Assembly (NCBI GenBank): GCA_023846275.1
Contig: CM043871.1
Coordinates: forward strand, 27,434,569 to 27,498,568
DNA length: 64,000 nt
Origin: Vanilla planifolia
Lineage: Eukaryota > Streptophyta > Magnoliopsida > Asparagales > Orchidaceae
Direction of reading: 5' to 3'
The translations under genes were made by a program, and so were the position numbers. The notes beneath the pieces were generated by a model. The model was given only the letters and a program-made list of their open reading frames with translations. It searched no databases and had not been told where the DNA came from. Of the stretch, positions 1 through 11,417 are shown in pieces (within the stretch, counting starts at the first letter, position 1; every line of letters begins with the position of its first letter).

Positions 1-99
1 ATCGATTGAAGAGGACATGAAGAAAAATAAGAGGTTGAGGACAGATGATCACCTAGAGTTTTGATTTACATAGTTCGAGAAGTTTTGAAAAAGAATGCC

Positions 100-432
100 T
101 TGTTAGGCACAAGACAATCGCAAAAAATACTCAATAGAATGGAGTAACAAAATGAATAACATGACAATCCTTAACAAGCTAAGATGCATGTTGTATAATG
201 CTAGTTTAAACAAGAATTTCTGGACAGAAGTTGTGTGCTGGTCATTATCTAGGGGATAAATCTTTAGCCATTCATATTGATCTAAAACTAAAGAGGAGAT
301 TTGGTCAGAACATCATGCAGCATATTCAGGATATGCTTTTGGCATGAAGGAATGTCGAATTTGATATGTTCATCCCCAAGTCATCAGGATTTGTTATTAG
401 TAGAGACATGAAATTTAATAAATCATTCATAA
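100..432 (+). pseudogene. Ty1/copia integrase remnant
   Basis: Broken pieces of a copia polyprotein read on the plus strand in shifting frames. Around 150-230 the translation contains MNNMTILNKLRCML followed by KNFWTEV. This is the end of the copia integrase core, where the family reads R-N-x-T-L/I-x-x-x-A-R-x-M-L then F-W-x-E. Around 380-430 the peptide FVISRDMKFNKSF matches the segment after integrase, where family members read V-x-S-R-D-V-x-F-x-E. Stops and frameshifts separate the pieces. No reverse transcriptase was recognised downstream and the left end is cut by the window. It is an old relic without coding capacity. Confidence 0.7.
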
Positions 433-3400
433 TATAAAAGAAGTTTTAAAAGAGGTTAGAAAGAACATTGCTACACTTCAATTTAATCCAGATCAAATGA
501 TGAGCTCATCATAGAGGTGCCATGTAATTGGTTAACAGGATTTTGAGTACGACAGAGCCTATAATTTATGTAGATAAGCACCACAAGTTTGTATAATGTT
601 TTGGATGAGCCAGTTTAGTTTGTTGGGAAGTTAGGCGCATTTTGGTAGTTGGGATTTTTCACTGTCAAAGGTATTAGCTGAACCACCACAGGCAATCAGT
701 ATCTGACAAGAAACAATGTATAACACCATGCAGAGGGAAGCCAGATAGGAAAACAAATCCATGTGATTGGGGTAGAGATACCTTTTTGTTTTTATTTCTT
801 GCTTGCCGTCGTAGTTCCCTTGTTGCAGTATTTAAAGGAGCAAAGAAGTTAACCATAGGTACTTATAACATTGTTATATCATTGTAAAGCCTGGAAAGTA
901 TTGGGAATTAAATGCAAATTTTGGAACATTTATCCAACAAGGCATGAAGAGCTAGGAATGGTGGCGTGACATCCTCTTGTTCATCTTCATGGTTGCATAA
1001 GAGCAACTCCTAATCACTGATGCCACGTAGCAAAAATGCTATACAACTATTTCCACAAATGTCTCCATCTCATCCCATTTCAATCCATCTTACAAGTTCT
1101 CCTTCCCTTGGAAGTAGTCTGTCATTTTCTGAAAATGACCAAAATATTGCCAAGTTTTATACCTTGATTTTGTTGTTCTACAAGCTTGTTAACACTTCCT
1201 AATAAAAACATCAAATTTTGGAAGATTAACTTATTTCAATCTTTTCTCTTTCTAAAATATGCCACAAAAATCATTAGTCCCAGAGTTCTCTGTTTTTCAG
1301 TATTTTCCATATAAACAAGCTTCAAATTTTATGAAATTTGGCAATGTTAAAGTTCATATCATCCCCAACAACTTTGATGTTCAGATTCTATTCCTTTCTA
1401 TGAGCACTTAAATTGGGTTTTAAAGTCTTGCGCTCCAACTATTAAATTTTTGGGGTTTCCCTAGACAAGTTTATTGTTTAAGGTTTATGGTACCATTTTC
1501 TTGAATATCGAAGGATTGACAGATCTCTTTTTGCTCTACAACCTTTGGGTTGAATGATTTTAGACATCTTGTCTTGAGTTTTAGCCAACTCAACCTGCAC
1601 CAAGATTTCAACCTATCTTAAACTTTGATGCTTCCACTTCTGCAACGCTCAACAGCATTTGAAAAAAGAGAAACTTTGCATTCAAGTCCCCATAGCATCA
1701 ACAGTTACATGCACGTTTTAGATTGGTCTTTATACATTTGCTACTCTACATTAACGATATGTCGATGGTAGCTAAACATGTCTGACTCGCAGAAGCTAAC
1801 AATGGATTTAGTTATTGCATTTGATATGAAAGATTTGAGAGTTGCAAGAAAATTATTGGAATGGAGAAAATAAAAAATAGGAAAGCTAACACATCTCCTT
1901 TCATAGACTACATACATTTGAAAGGCTTTGCAAGATATGGTTTTTAGAATGTTGCACTATTGAGTTATTCAATAAGTTCATTTGTCAGAAGCTTTGTTTC
2001 ATTAATCAATTGAAAAGAGGTGTTTGATAATGTGCTTATACATCTTCAATATGTTCACTTATTAGAAGTTTTGTACCCTTAATCAATCGAGAAGAAATAT
2101 ATCATAATATGCTTACACAAGTACAAGAGAGACTGTAATATATAATCAGATATGCATTCACCTAGATATTTCAACGTTATTAGCATCACTGTTAACGAAT
2201 AATTTAAAAAAACTTATTACGAGGATGATGAAGGAGAACTGTGGGATGGAAATCCTACAGAGAATATTAACTTGGCTCTAATATTAAAGTGATGGAGAAT
2301 AAAAGTCGCAAGTGGTGCGACAATTGTTAGTCATTGGTTGTTGCAAATTCTATTTCAAAATCTGGCCAGAAGCTTTTGAAAATGTGTTCGGAATGTGCTT
2401 TCCAAATTATGCAAGAATAAGCTACAAAACTGGAACATTTCAGGCTAAGCCGGGTTGGTTTGGTGCTACATTGAACAACAATTCAACTGTCAAGGTTTAC
2501 CCAACCCGGTCCAATTGCTAACAAAAGCGAAGGGTTATGGAACTATGATGAGGAAATCAAGCAAGATGTGGTGGCAATCAGGATGGGGAGGCATATGCAA
2601 GATCAGTGTGGCACATGCAAGGTGAAAGTGGGGCTGCATGTGCAGTGGTGAGGCAAAGTCAAGACTGAGGTTTGGATCAAGATGGTTGATCAGCAGTATC
2701 ATACCACAAGGGCCATTTGCTCAAACAATTGATCTAAATGGTTGAGATGTGATGATTCTAGGGCGGTCAGCGAAAGCTGGGGATATGACAACAATGACTA
2801 CACAAGGGATAGGAGATGATGACAATCGAGATAAGTCCGAATAGCAACCCAAGGGAGGAAAGGCCAATCAATGCCTTTTTTTTTATTTGTGCATGGATGC
2901 ACCATAAAAGACCTCAGTAATCTACTGATGACAAATCAGCTCAAGAAATCTTTTTTTTATGCAATTGTAAAATATAACTAGATACAATGGGTAGCCATTG
3001 GCTAAAAGCAAAATAACAAAAGTATTCATATCTTAATAATGAATGCAATAAACAATAAAATGTGCAAAAAATAACATAAGAAGAAACTATATGTTACAAA
3101 TGACCCGTTACAACTCAAAAAAAAAATTGTAATAAACGAACAAAACACCTATATGATCCTATTGTGGGCCCTTATTTGCAATCTAATGCACGATTTATAG
3201 TAAAATTAGACACATTATGTCCTAGGCTCAACTAGATTAGTTTAATATTATTCCCCTGGCACAATCCATCCTACGTCATTCTGCCCCACAACAAGAAACT
3301 TTACCTTATAAAGTCAACTTCAATTAAGTCATCATCAACTTGAATACAAATCTTTATAGTTCTATCTTAATAACTAAGATTGTAGGTGGTCTAAATACAT

Positions 3401-4732
3401 AGAAGATAAAGCACACCAATTGTGTACAACTTCTGATTAGCTTATATGGTGGTCTAATCCCAGGAAAGCTTAAAGAGTGTAACTGAGTACATCTCCTTAC
3501 TCATTTGATAGTTTAACCATATGCAACCTCATCACGTGGTCTAAGCACGTAAAAGCACAAACAATCAAGCTAAGTACTTCTTCCGATTAACTTATCTAAT
3601 GTTCTAGTCACATAAAAGCTTAAAACATCTATTTTAGTGCATTTTCTATTCTTCAAACTCGTAAATGAAACTGATGGGCTTGATACATCCCAATAAAACA
3701 ATCTAAGGCCTACATCAATACAACTTCTGATGATAATTTCTTCGTTATAAAACTAACGTGTAGATTGTGCTAATGCATACCTTATGCCAATCAAAGGCTT
3801 GACATGCATATAACTATAATCTATACACTTGTATTCATATGAATTGAATTATCATTTAAGTATGTCTTTGATCAAACCTAATAGTTAAAACCTTATATCA
3901 AAATTAAGTAAATTTATGAAGCAAAACCATAGATTAATAAATCATATTGGTTTAAGCATTTCAATTGAGTTAACTAAAGTAAACTAAATTAACATAAAAT
4001 ACAAAACATTAAGTGAAAAGCAAAAATTCCTTGTCATAAGATACATAATACTTATACCAAACTTACTTTTGCAAATGAATAAACACCAACATATGGTATG
4101 CAAGCACAGTCAGTCGTGTGGATAAGTGTTGCGCAGGGGTGTGTGGCACTATGCAAACAGGTGGATGTGAAGCAAGTGTTGCACGATGCAAATGCGAGGT
4201 AGTGGGTGTGACACGGATGCAAGGTAGGTGTTGTGCAATGTGGATGTAAGTGGGCACTGAATGATGCAAATGTTTGTGGGAGAGCAACACAAGAATGCTG
4301 ATTATTCATTCAAACAAAGACTTATGTACGATACATTTGTCATATGTACAATTTGTTTACAAAAGAAAACTCATAATGGCTAATTTGACGCATTTTGGGA
4401 AAAAATGGATTTTTGCCTAACAAGCACATATCCTTTAGAGAAAATTGTGAGAATTCAAATGTTTATTAATAGGCTTCCTCTTGTTCCCTTAAGGTGGTCA
4501 AGAAAAGACAAAAAGATTGGAACCTTCATGCATGCATCCCAAGGAATGTGCTTTTTTTTTTTATGAAGAGTGATAGACAAAATAGAGTCAAGATTAATTA
4601 ATAGGGTATACCTTTAGTCTACATGCAATCACACGATAAGACATAATCAGCAACCCAGTAGGTTATAGTACTACATTCCCTTAAGACATGAAAACATTTA
4701 AACCCTATAAATTGCTACAAAGTAAAGGACAA
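433..4732. other. Intergenic, no gene recognised
   Basis: The open frames here are short (under 90 codons), carry no motif I recognise and have no convincing splice partners. The block at about 4085-4290 is unusually rich in G and T on the plus strand, with degenerate GTG/GCA-rich repeats. This explains the His/Cys/Thr-rich open frames on the minus strand, which I do not regard as genes. Much of the stretch may be decayed transposon sequence, but I could not assign it. Confidence 0.5.
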
Positions 4733-6395
4733 TTAAAGGAAGTGAACATCAATGTCTTTCTTATTGAGTGACACAAGGAAGTTGTTGATGATGGTCACAG
4801 AATCCGATTCTAGCCAAATATTGCAAGAAGGATCAAAGAGTCTCCGTAAGAGATCCATGGCCACAAAAATAATGTGTTCTTTCATAACTATAATAGCAAT
4901 AAGGTATTCACCTTTCCCTAATGGCATGAAGGAAATGCCTTTCCAAGTCCTAGATGACAATAACAATACCTGTTCTTCCATCCACAGTACAAAAAGCATT
5001 ACATTTAATCTTAATCCATCCTGAGGGTGGGAGTCACCAAAAGCAAGATGGTGAAAATGGGCTGCCAAGGCTTGAATAGCTTACTTAGTACATTGCATGA
5101 TATAGCAAATAAGCATGGTTGGACCCATGAAAGATCATGAATGGAGTTTGTAATCCTATTTGTCAAGAGAAACATAAAGATGCAGCCAACATAACGATGC
5201 CCTTGTCCAATCAATTTTTAAGTGTGTGGACATGATTCCATAGTAAAATACAATCCAAAATAGAGAATTGATTGCCAGACTCATGCTAAAGAGTAAAAAT
5301 GAAGAAAGTATCTCGTTGCTACATATTTTGCAAGTATTTATCTGCCAATTCATTGCATGCACATCCCCAAGAGCAAGTCCATGGCCATCCCTCACAAAGA
5401 ACCTCCTATGAGTAGGGAGAGTATGTTAGTAGAGGCACCAAAAGGAAGATATGCATGCAAGGTTGGGCGAGTAGCTTTTTGGTCCAATCTCCATAGTACA
5501 CACACACAATACAAATTTCCACACGAGATACATAAAAGATGCAATAACCATCTGCATCAAATACGTGGTTAGGGCCCATGGACCAAATTGCCCAAGTCCT
5601 TGTTCCTTCTCTTTATCCCCAATTGCTAGTTCATCCCTTACTGCCATTGGAAGACTGAAATAGAATTTGCAACCACTTTAACAAACTCTTATTTTGTTTC
5701 TGATAAGGCCACAAGAGACAAACCCTCATATTCAAACCATTATATAATATAGTCATCCAAGAGGGCCACATTCTTGAATGTAGTGATCAACATAAATCAA
5801 CTATGACATATATCCTAACATATGCGAACCTTTCCTTGCCTGCAACCATGCATCAATCAACAAAGGATCTCCAATACCTAATGTCATACGAGTGATGTTT
5901 CTTTATCCTAGTAGAAAAGAGGGAGATTGGCAAGACAAGCCCAAACTGGAACAAATATAATAGTATCAAAGCTTGTTTTTATTTGGAAACAAGGAGACCA
6001 CATCTCAAGGTCTAGAGCTTGTCCTCTTAATATCCATGTCCTTATATGCCAGATCATGTACATGTTAGATAAATTGTCAAAGTGGAGGAGAATACAGCCC
6101 AATCGAAGTTCCACGACACAAAAGCCTACAAGATAGCCCTATCAGTGTGCTTTAGCTCTCGTGCCAACCAAAGAAAAAAGAGTCTACATCCATATAATTG
6201 GCCAATAAGGTCATTGGAGTGAATTTCGACCTCCCTTTGGTAGGCAATAGGGGACATGGTGATTTTATCTCCCAAGGTAAAAGATTTATCTTCTAGAATT
6301 TCCTTTGACATATCAAAGTTTGTCAATCCATTAAGAGAATTCCTTTGGTTGCCAAACAAAGCACTTGGGGAAGATCTCCTCCAAGCATATTTCAC
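4733..6395 (-). pseudogene. LINE (plant L1-like) remnant with DUF4283 and RNase H-like pieces
   Basis: Read on the minus strand from 6395 down. The first part, about 6260-5780, resembles the DUF4283 domain found in ORF1 proteins of plant L1-like elements: DLIGQLYG near the start, then W-S-P-C-F, then V-P-V-W-A-C-L-A-N-L-P-L, and after a frame change FAYVRIYVIVDL (family pattern F-x-Y-A-R-I-x-V-E-x-D-L). The last part, about 5040-4733, resembles the C-terminal RNase H-like domain: P-P-S-G-W-I-K-I-K in one frame, then WLESDSVTIINN (family E-S-D-S). Stops and frame changes occur throughout. I found no endonuclease or reverse transcriptase between the two parts, although a full LINE would have several kilobases there, so a large internal deletion is likely. 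A non-LINE DUF4283/RNase H protein is the alternative. The element is not functional. Confidence 0.6.
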
Positions 6396-8378
6396 CTCAT
6401 TCCCGCAAAGGATGTCGACAAAGCTCTTCCCCTTGTTGCCTTATCTGTATTCATTGGATAGTTCATTGAAGCAATTTCACAAGTAGGTTGTGCACATTTG
6501 TATGGATGTCATAAGTCCACATTTTCCTATAAACTCAATAATGAGGGTGAGCTTATCTTTACATAATGAAAGCATTCTAGTTTCATATTAACGCCTGCCG
6601 CCATTATCAGTATTGCAATAATTGGCAACAACACATCGTCCTGCATAACATTTGTAAAACTCCCATTTTCTAGTGAGTGGTTAGATAATGACTACAAAAG
6701 AGTCAACAGCAATCTCTACGCCAACCAAGTCTTCTTCCATGACAACAACATCTAGCGAAGCAGTAAGGCTACACTCATTGCTTGAAGAGCCCACAACTTC
6801 CTTTGCCTTTCTATTACCAGTCGTTGTCAATTCAGACTTCCTAGATTTGGATCCAACATCACCACCAACCCACAATTGTAGCCACAAGAATACAAGAAAG
6901 AGAATAATTGTTGTCCATAGTATGGAAGTGGGCTAGTGATCTAGCATTGGGCCTAGCAAGAGCAAGGCAATCATTAGTAAAGTTTTGAATGGGATAGCTA
7001 GGGATGCCCTAAAGGACGAGACCAGCATTCGTAAAATTTAGATGAGGCAACACTCAAGAGAGGTGTTTAAGGGAGCTTTATTGCAATATTATTTTGGAAG
7101 ACGATTAATTGCATGCTTTTGCTACTACAACCACCACTTGCATATCCTCACGCTCACACAAAGCTCTTGATTGTCTTTGGTAATTTCTAACTCGACTTGT
7201 TAGTGGTATTTATTCTATATTTATTTAATTCATATTGGATTTGTGCCTTTACAGCCCCCTTAACTCAATTTGTGAGCAATAGGAGAGCTTAACACAAGGC
7301 CTTGTGCTGGGAAAAAAATTAGCAGCCTTGTATTAAGACATTGTATTGATGAAGTTGTGAGTGCCCATACAAAGGTCTTATGTTAGTAAATATTGGAAGG
7401 CCTTGTTCCAAATATTAGTGTTCGGGTGTGTTATAGAACCTTGTCTTAAACTTTATGTCAGAGGGCTTGGGCTTGGGCTTTTGCCTATATCAAAAAGGTA
7501 GGGTATAAGGGTTTCTCTATCAACTTAGATAAGTGAGTGAGTGATTAGATAGTATTAGCTTAAGCAAGATACTTTAGAGTATAAGTAGGCTAAGAATTAA
7601 TAGCAAAATAACCTAAAAATCTTTGTATAATTTATTTTGTTGCACTTCTTCATATTTACATATATACATCCTAAAAGCTATAACAATCAAAATAAGCAAG
7701 ACTTGCCACTAACTAGACAATTTGATTAATCACAATTCATCCTACTCTTTTGGGAGTACCTACATGCCAACAAGGATAAGAGAGAAGGCTCAATAAAATA
7801 GGATGCTCACATCCACAATACAGCTTCACCTAGACTAGTAATTACAAAGGATGCTTCACATCTAAGTAAATTTTTTTCTAGAAATTTTTGCTTGTTCAAA
7901 TCAAGTTCGAAAATGGTTGACTATTTGAACACGACATTTTTTGGAGGGTCAACATCCAATTATGCGAATATTGGGTCACATCATGGATGTACACAATTGG
8001 AGATTGCTCCCTACTCCACCTTGAAAACCATCTCTCCAACTCAAACTTGTGAAAGCTTACATGAGATATGCTAGAGTAATGAGAAAAATACAAACAAGAA
8101 ACTACAAGCTTAATTAATGTGACTAGAATCTTGTAAAGAAATATTGAATTCCCATCATTGATTATGCTTTGCAATGATTTGATTGTTTAAATTTTAGCTC
8201 TTGGTTGGAGCTTTTGGTGGATACATAGGGAAGATTAAGAGCACTATTGCTTGATGGCTTGAGGTGAGTTTGGATGTGAAATTGACCTATGTCTTTGGAG
8301 AAATTAAGTTTGTTCTCAGATAGGTACTTATAAAGAACTTTGGTTTTCTAAATTTGTACTTAATTGTTACAATGGATT
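6396..8378. other. Intergenic, no gene recognised
   Basis: Short open frames only. A Ser/Thr-rich plus-strand frame at 6688-6936 and a minus-strand frame at 7896-8174 show no recognisable domain. The 6400-6950 part may be the decayed N-terminal region of the neighbouring LINE. The right end leads directly into the target site of the copia element. Confidence 0.45.
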
Positions 8379-8383
8379 GTGAG
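8379..8383. repeat. Target-site duplication (left) of copia element
   Basis: The five bases GTGAG immediately before the 5' LTR are repeated exactly at 11413-11417, immediately after the 3' LTR. A 5-bp duplication is the usual copia integrase footprint. It shows that the whole 8384-11412 unit inserted as one element and has not recombined at its ends since. Confidence 0.93.
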
Positions 8384-8691
8384 TGTTAGAAATTGATTCA
8401 AACGTGTCCAATCAATGTGTCCAAGTCAAACGTGTCAGTCAAAAGTGTCAGTCAACCGTGTCAAACGGTTTTGCGTTTTTCTAGCTGCGTTCGTGGGTTA
8501 GTAGGTTAGTGAGTTGGCATGATTAGTGGCGTCTTAATGAAGTTTGTTAATTGTGTTTAGCACTATTTAAAACATGTAATTTGTCCCTGGTTAATCAATG
8601 AAATTTGCAATTTATTTTTTATTTCTCCTGGTAACGCAACCAGGCTTTTCGTCGTCTTCCACCTTAGGGTTTTTGCTTCCAAACCCTAACA
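8384..8691 (+). repeat. 5' LTR of copia element
   Basis: 308 bp, TGTTAG...CCTAACA. The first ~90 bp contain about five imperfect units beginning GTGTC (13-15 bp each), while the 3' LTR has about three. That accounts for the 28-bp length difference. A possible TATA-like TATTTAAA lies in the middle, in the phrase that reads GCACTATTTAAA in both LTRs. Transcription of the element would start near there. Confidence 0.92.
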
Positions 8692-8693
8692 AT

Positions 8694-8707
8694 TAGTATC
8701 AGAGCCA
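8694..8707 (+). other. Primer-binding site (initiator tRNA-Met)
   Basis: TAGTATCAGAGCCA starts two bases after the 5' LTR. It matches the complement of the plant initiator methionine tRNA 3' end (TGGTATCAGAGCCA) at 13 of 14 positions. This is the standard minus-strand primer site of plant copia elements. Confidence 0.88.
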
Positions 8708-9221
8708 GTTTACGACAGCGTGGTTTCGATTTTTTGTTTCTGTTTCAACGTCTACTCTGGAAGGAAGCAGCAGAGCAACGAAGCAAATATTCACGTCTCT
8801 CGTGCGCAGAGAGAGGCAATAGACAGGCAACAACAATGTCAACGTCGGCCACGGCAGTGTTAGAGTGACCTTAAAACCCGAGGAAGACGAAGCAGTTCGA
8901 GAAGGCTGTGAGGAGAAACCTGAGGAGAACGACGAAGTCTGAGAGCAAGAGGGCGTCGAATCCTGCAGAGAAAGCACCGACGGGAAAGAAACCAAGAACA
9001 GACGGCAACGAGTGAAGGATTTTTTGAAGACACGAAGGCGGACAGCGCAAACAGCAATTCTGGCAAGGCGATTTCAAGCGAAGCAGAGGCAGTGACTCCG
9101 AAGAAGGGAGAAGAAAATTTACAGCGAGTTTCGGCGAAGAAGTTTGACTGTGCAAGGAAGCAATGACTGACACAGCGACAAGCAGCTTGTCTTCACCGTC
9201 AATTCCTGTTAGAAAATTATG

Positions 9222-10133
9222 AGTTCTGGAGCATCAAAATGAAAATCTTGTTTAAATCACAAGGTCTGTGGGATTTGGTAGAAAACGGTGTCTCTGATTC
9301 AGATATCAACCTGCAAGACGTTCAGAAAAAGGATGCTAAGGCACTGTATATCATCCAGCAAGCAGTGCATGAAACGATTTTTTTCTAAAAATAGCAGCAG
9401 CAAATTCGGCAAATGAAGCTTGGACCACACTGAAAACGGCATTTCAAGGGAGTTCACGTGTGATTGCAATCAAAATACAAGAATTGCACAGAGACTTCGA
9501 AACTCTCTTCATGAAGCACGGTAAAACAATCCAAGATTTTCTATCACGAACGTCAGGCATCGTGAATCAAATTCGCACGTATGGAAAGAAGATTACAGAG
9601 CAAACCGTGGTGGCAAAAATTCTGCGAAGCTTGACGCCGAAGTTTGATCACGTGGTGGCTGCAATTGAGGAGTCGAAGGACCTTGCGACGTACACATTCA
9701 ATGAGCTCTTGAGATCGTTGCAGACGCACGACTCTTAGCTCAATAGAACTGAAGAGAAGGAAGGCTCGAAAGCTTTCTACACGAGAGGAGAGTTTTCAGG
9801 TGGCCGAGCATGCAGCAGCGCGCACGAAAGTGGGAGAAGTATGAGTCAACGGGGAAGGGGTCGGTCAACCGAAAATAAAAGGTATTTCTGTTCGACTGGA
9901 ATTAAACCCGGTTCAGCCATAAATAAACCGGGATTTGCTGAAAATAAAAAGCAGTTTGATGGACAATCGGTAAAAAATGTCGAGTGTTTTTACTGTCACC
10001 GATTTGGTCACAGACAGCCCGAATGTTATAAAAAGCAGAGAGATGAATCAAAGAAAAATGCTGAATGCCACTATTGTCACAAGTACAGGCACGTGCAAGC
10101 CGATTGTTACAAGAAGCAAAGAGATGAATAGTA
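9222..10133 (+). pseudogene. copia gag with two zinc knuckles (broken)
   Basis: The capsid part starts in a frame around 9222 (peptide FWSIKMKILFKSQGLWDLV, the usual copia gag opening with W near the start). It then shifts frame near a run of T at about 9380 and continues from about 9385 in a new frame as A-W-x-x-L-K-x-A-F-Q-G and Q-E-L-H-R-D-F-E. The same frame runs on through two CCHC zinc knuckles near 9988-10030 (C-x2-C-x4-H-x4-C, with the normal Gly before His) and 10066-10110 (same spacing, but Arg where Gly is expected). In-frame TAG stops occur at 9736-9738, 10129-10131 and 10132-10134. The 250-bp leader before 9222 is GC-rich and non-coding. Gag would package element RNA into particles, but this copy cannot make a full protein. 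Confidence 0.85.
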
Positions 10134-10134
10134 G

Positions 10135-11132
10135 GCCAGTTTTGTAGAAGAAAAGAATGATCAGCAGAAAGTGTCCATGGTTACAACAGAAAAAAATTTT
10201 GACGTCAGCAAAATTTGGTTTTTGGACAGCGGCTGTTCTAATCACATGACAGGCTTCAAGCACCTGTTCAGTCAACTAGATGAGACATACAAATTGAAGG
10301 TTAAATTGAGAGATGATAAAGTAATTCAAGTTAAAGGTAAAGGTGTCGTTGAAAGGCAGAATAGAACAGTGGTGGAATTGGCTAGAAGCATGCTCAAATC
10401 AAAGGGGCTACCAAATCAATCTTGGACTGAAGCTGTTGCAACTGCAGTATACATTCTGAATCTATCACCAACCAAAGCAATGCTAAACCAAACTCCTTTT
10501 GAAGCATGGTTTAAGAGGAGACCAAGTGTGGGACATCTTAAAGTCTTTGGCTGCATTGGATACACCTTTCTCAGTTCACACAACAGAAGTAAACTGGATA
10601 AAAAATCAGAAAAATGCATATTTATTGGGTATTGTATACAATCCAAAAGTTACAGGTTGTATAACCCAACAAATGAAAAGTTTGTGGTAAGAAGAAACGT
10701 ACTGTTTGATGAGAATGCAAGTTGGATTTGATCAGAGAAAACACAAGCTGCAACAGTAGAAGTTTCAATTCAGAATGAGTTTGAAACTGATGAAGATGAA
10801 CAACAAACTTTAGGTTCCAACAGCAGCTCAGAATCAATACCCAAAATACGATCCTTTGATCCTGATTGTCCTACAAAGAATGTAAGAACAATACAAGAAT
10901 TATATGAAACAACTCGAGTGTTGTATGTTGCAGATCCAACAACATTTGAAGAGGCTGCAAACAAGAAAGAATGGCAAGAAGCAATAAAGAATGAGCTATT
11001 GGCAATAGAGCAGAATAAAACATGGCAGTTAGTTGAACCTCCTCAAGGGCGAAACATAATTGGAGTAAAATGTATGTATAAGACGAAGTTTCGAGACAAG
11101 TTGGGTGTAGTGAAGTTTGGATCAAGGGAGAA
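10135..11132 (+). pseudogene. copia pol fragment: protease, integrase tail, start of reverse transcriptase
   Basis: In the same frame as gag. The aspartic protease active site region reads WFLDSGCSNHMTG at about 10216-10254. The frame then jumps, about 25 codons later, into GVVERQNRTVVELARSML (about 10345), the end of the integrase core. Most of the protease C-terminus and the N-terminal part of integrase, with its zinc-binding residues and most of its catalytic acids, are therefore missing. The integrase tail runs through CIFIGY to 10731, where a TGA occurs. After a Glu/Asp-rich linker the frame enters the reverse transcriptase start (EWQEAIKNELLAIEQNKTW, about 10969) and stops 180 bp later at the 3' LTR. 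Two clean in-frame deletions are the simplest reading. Confidence 0.87.
11124..11132 (+). other. Polypurine tract
   Basis: AAGGGAGAA lies immediately before the 3' LTR. This purine run is where plus-strand DNA synthesis would be primed. Its position abutting TGTTAG supports the LTR boundary chosen here. Confidence 0.8.
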
Positions 11133-11412
11133 TGTTAGAAATTGATTCAAGCGTGTCCAGTCAAACATGTCAGTCAACCGTGTCAAACGGTTTTACGTTT
11201 TTCCAGCTACGTTCGTGGGTTAGTAGGTTAGTGAGTTGGCGTGATTAGTGGTGCCTTAATGAAGTTTGTTAATCGTGTTTAGCACTATTTAAAGTATGTA
11301 ATTTGTCCCTGGTTAATCAATGAAATTTGCAGTTTATTTTTTATTTCTCCTGGTAACGCATCCTGGCTTTTCGTCGTCTTCCACCTTAGGGTTTTTGCTT
11401 CCAACCCTAACA
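11133..11412 (+). repeat. 3' LTR of copia element
   Basis: 280 bp, TGTTAG...CCTAACA, colinear with the 5' LTR apart from two missing GTGTC units and scattered transitions. It is followed directly by the GTGAG duplication at 11413-11417. Confidence 0.92.
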
Positions 11413-11417
11413 GTGAG
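11413..11417. repeat. Target-site duplication (right) of copia element
   Basis: GTGAG, an exact copy of 8379-8383. Confidence 0.93.

Larger units (their letters stand above)
8384..11412 (+). mobile_element. Ty1/copia LTR retrotransposon, internally deleted, non-autonomous
   Basis: A 3,029-bp element with both LTRs (8384-8691 and 11133-11412), each starting TGTTAG and ending CCTAACA. It has a methionine-initiator tRNA primer-binding site, a polypurine tract and a 5-bp target duplication. The order gag, zinc knuckles, protease, integrase, reverse transcriptase identifies Ty1/copia. Only the C-terminal part of the integrase core and the first ~60 residues of reverse transcriptase remain. The integrase zinc-binding region and most of its catalytic core, most of the reverse transcriptase and all of RNase H are absent, so it could have moved only with help from an intact relative. 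By eye the LTRs differ at about a dozen positions, nearly all transitions, plus a length difference near the start. It is therefore fairly recent, but not brand new. Confidence 0.93.

Noticed and set aside
4052..4309. His/Cys/Thr-rich minus-strand frames
   Set aside because: Produced by a degenerate GT-rich repeat; two frames are open over the same bases.
8681..8691. Telomere-like AAACCCTAAC at the LTR ends as interstitial telomere or telo-box
   Set aside because: A single unit that forms the LTR terminus and is present in both LTRs; it belongs to the element.
8699..9173. Minus-strand Ser/Leu-rich frames in the copia leader
   Set aside because: They lie in the untranslated leader between primer-binding site and gag, on the opposite strand, with no domain.
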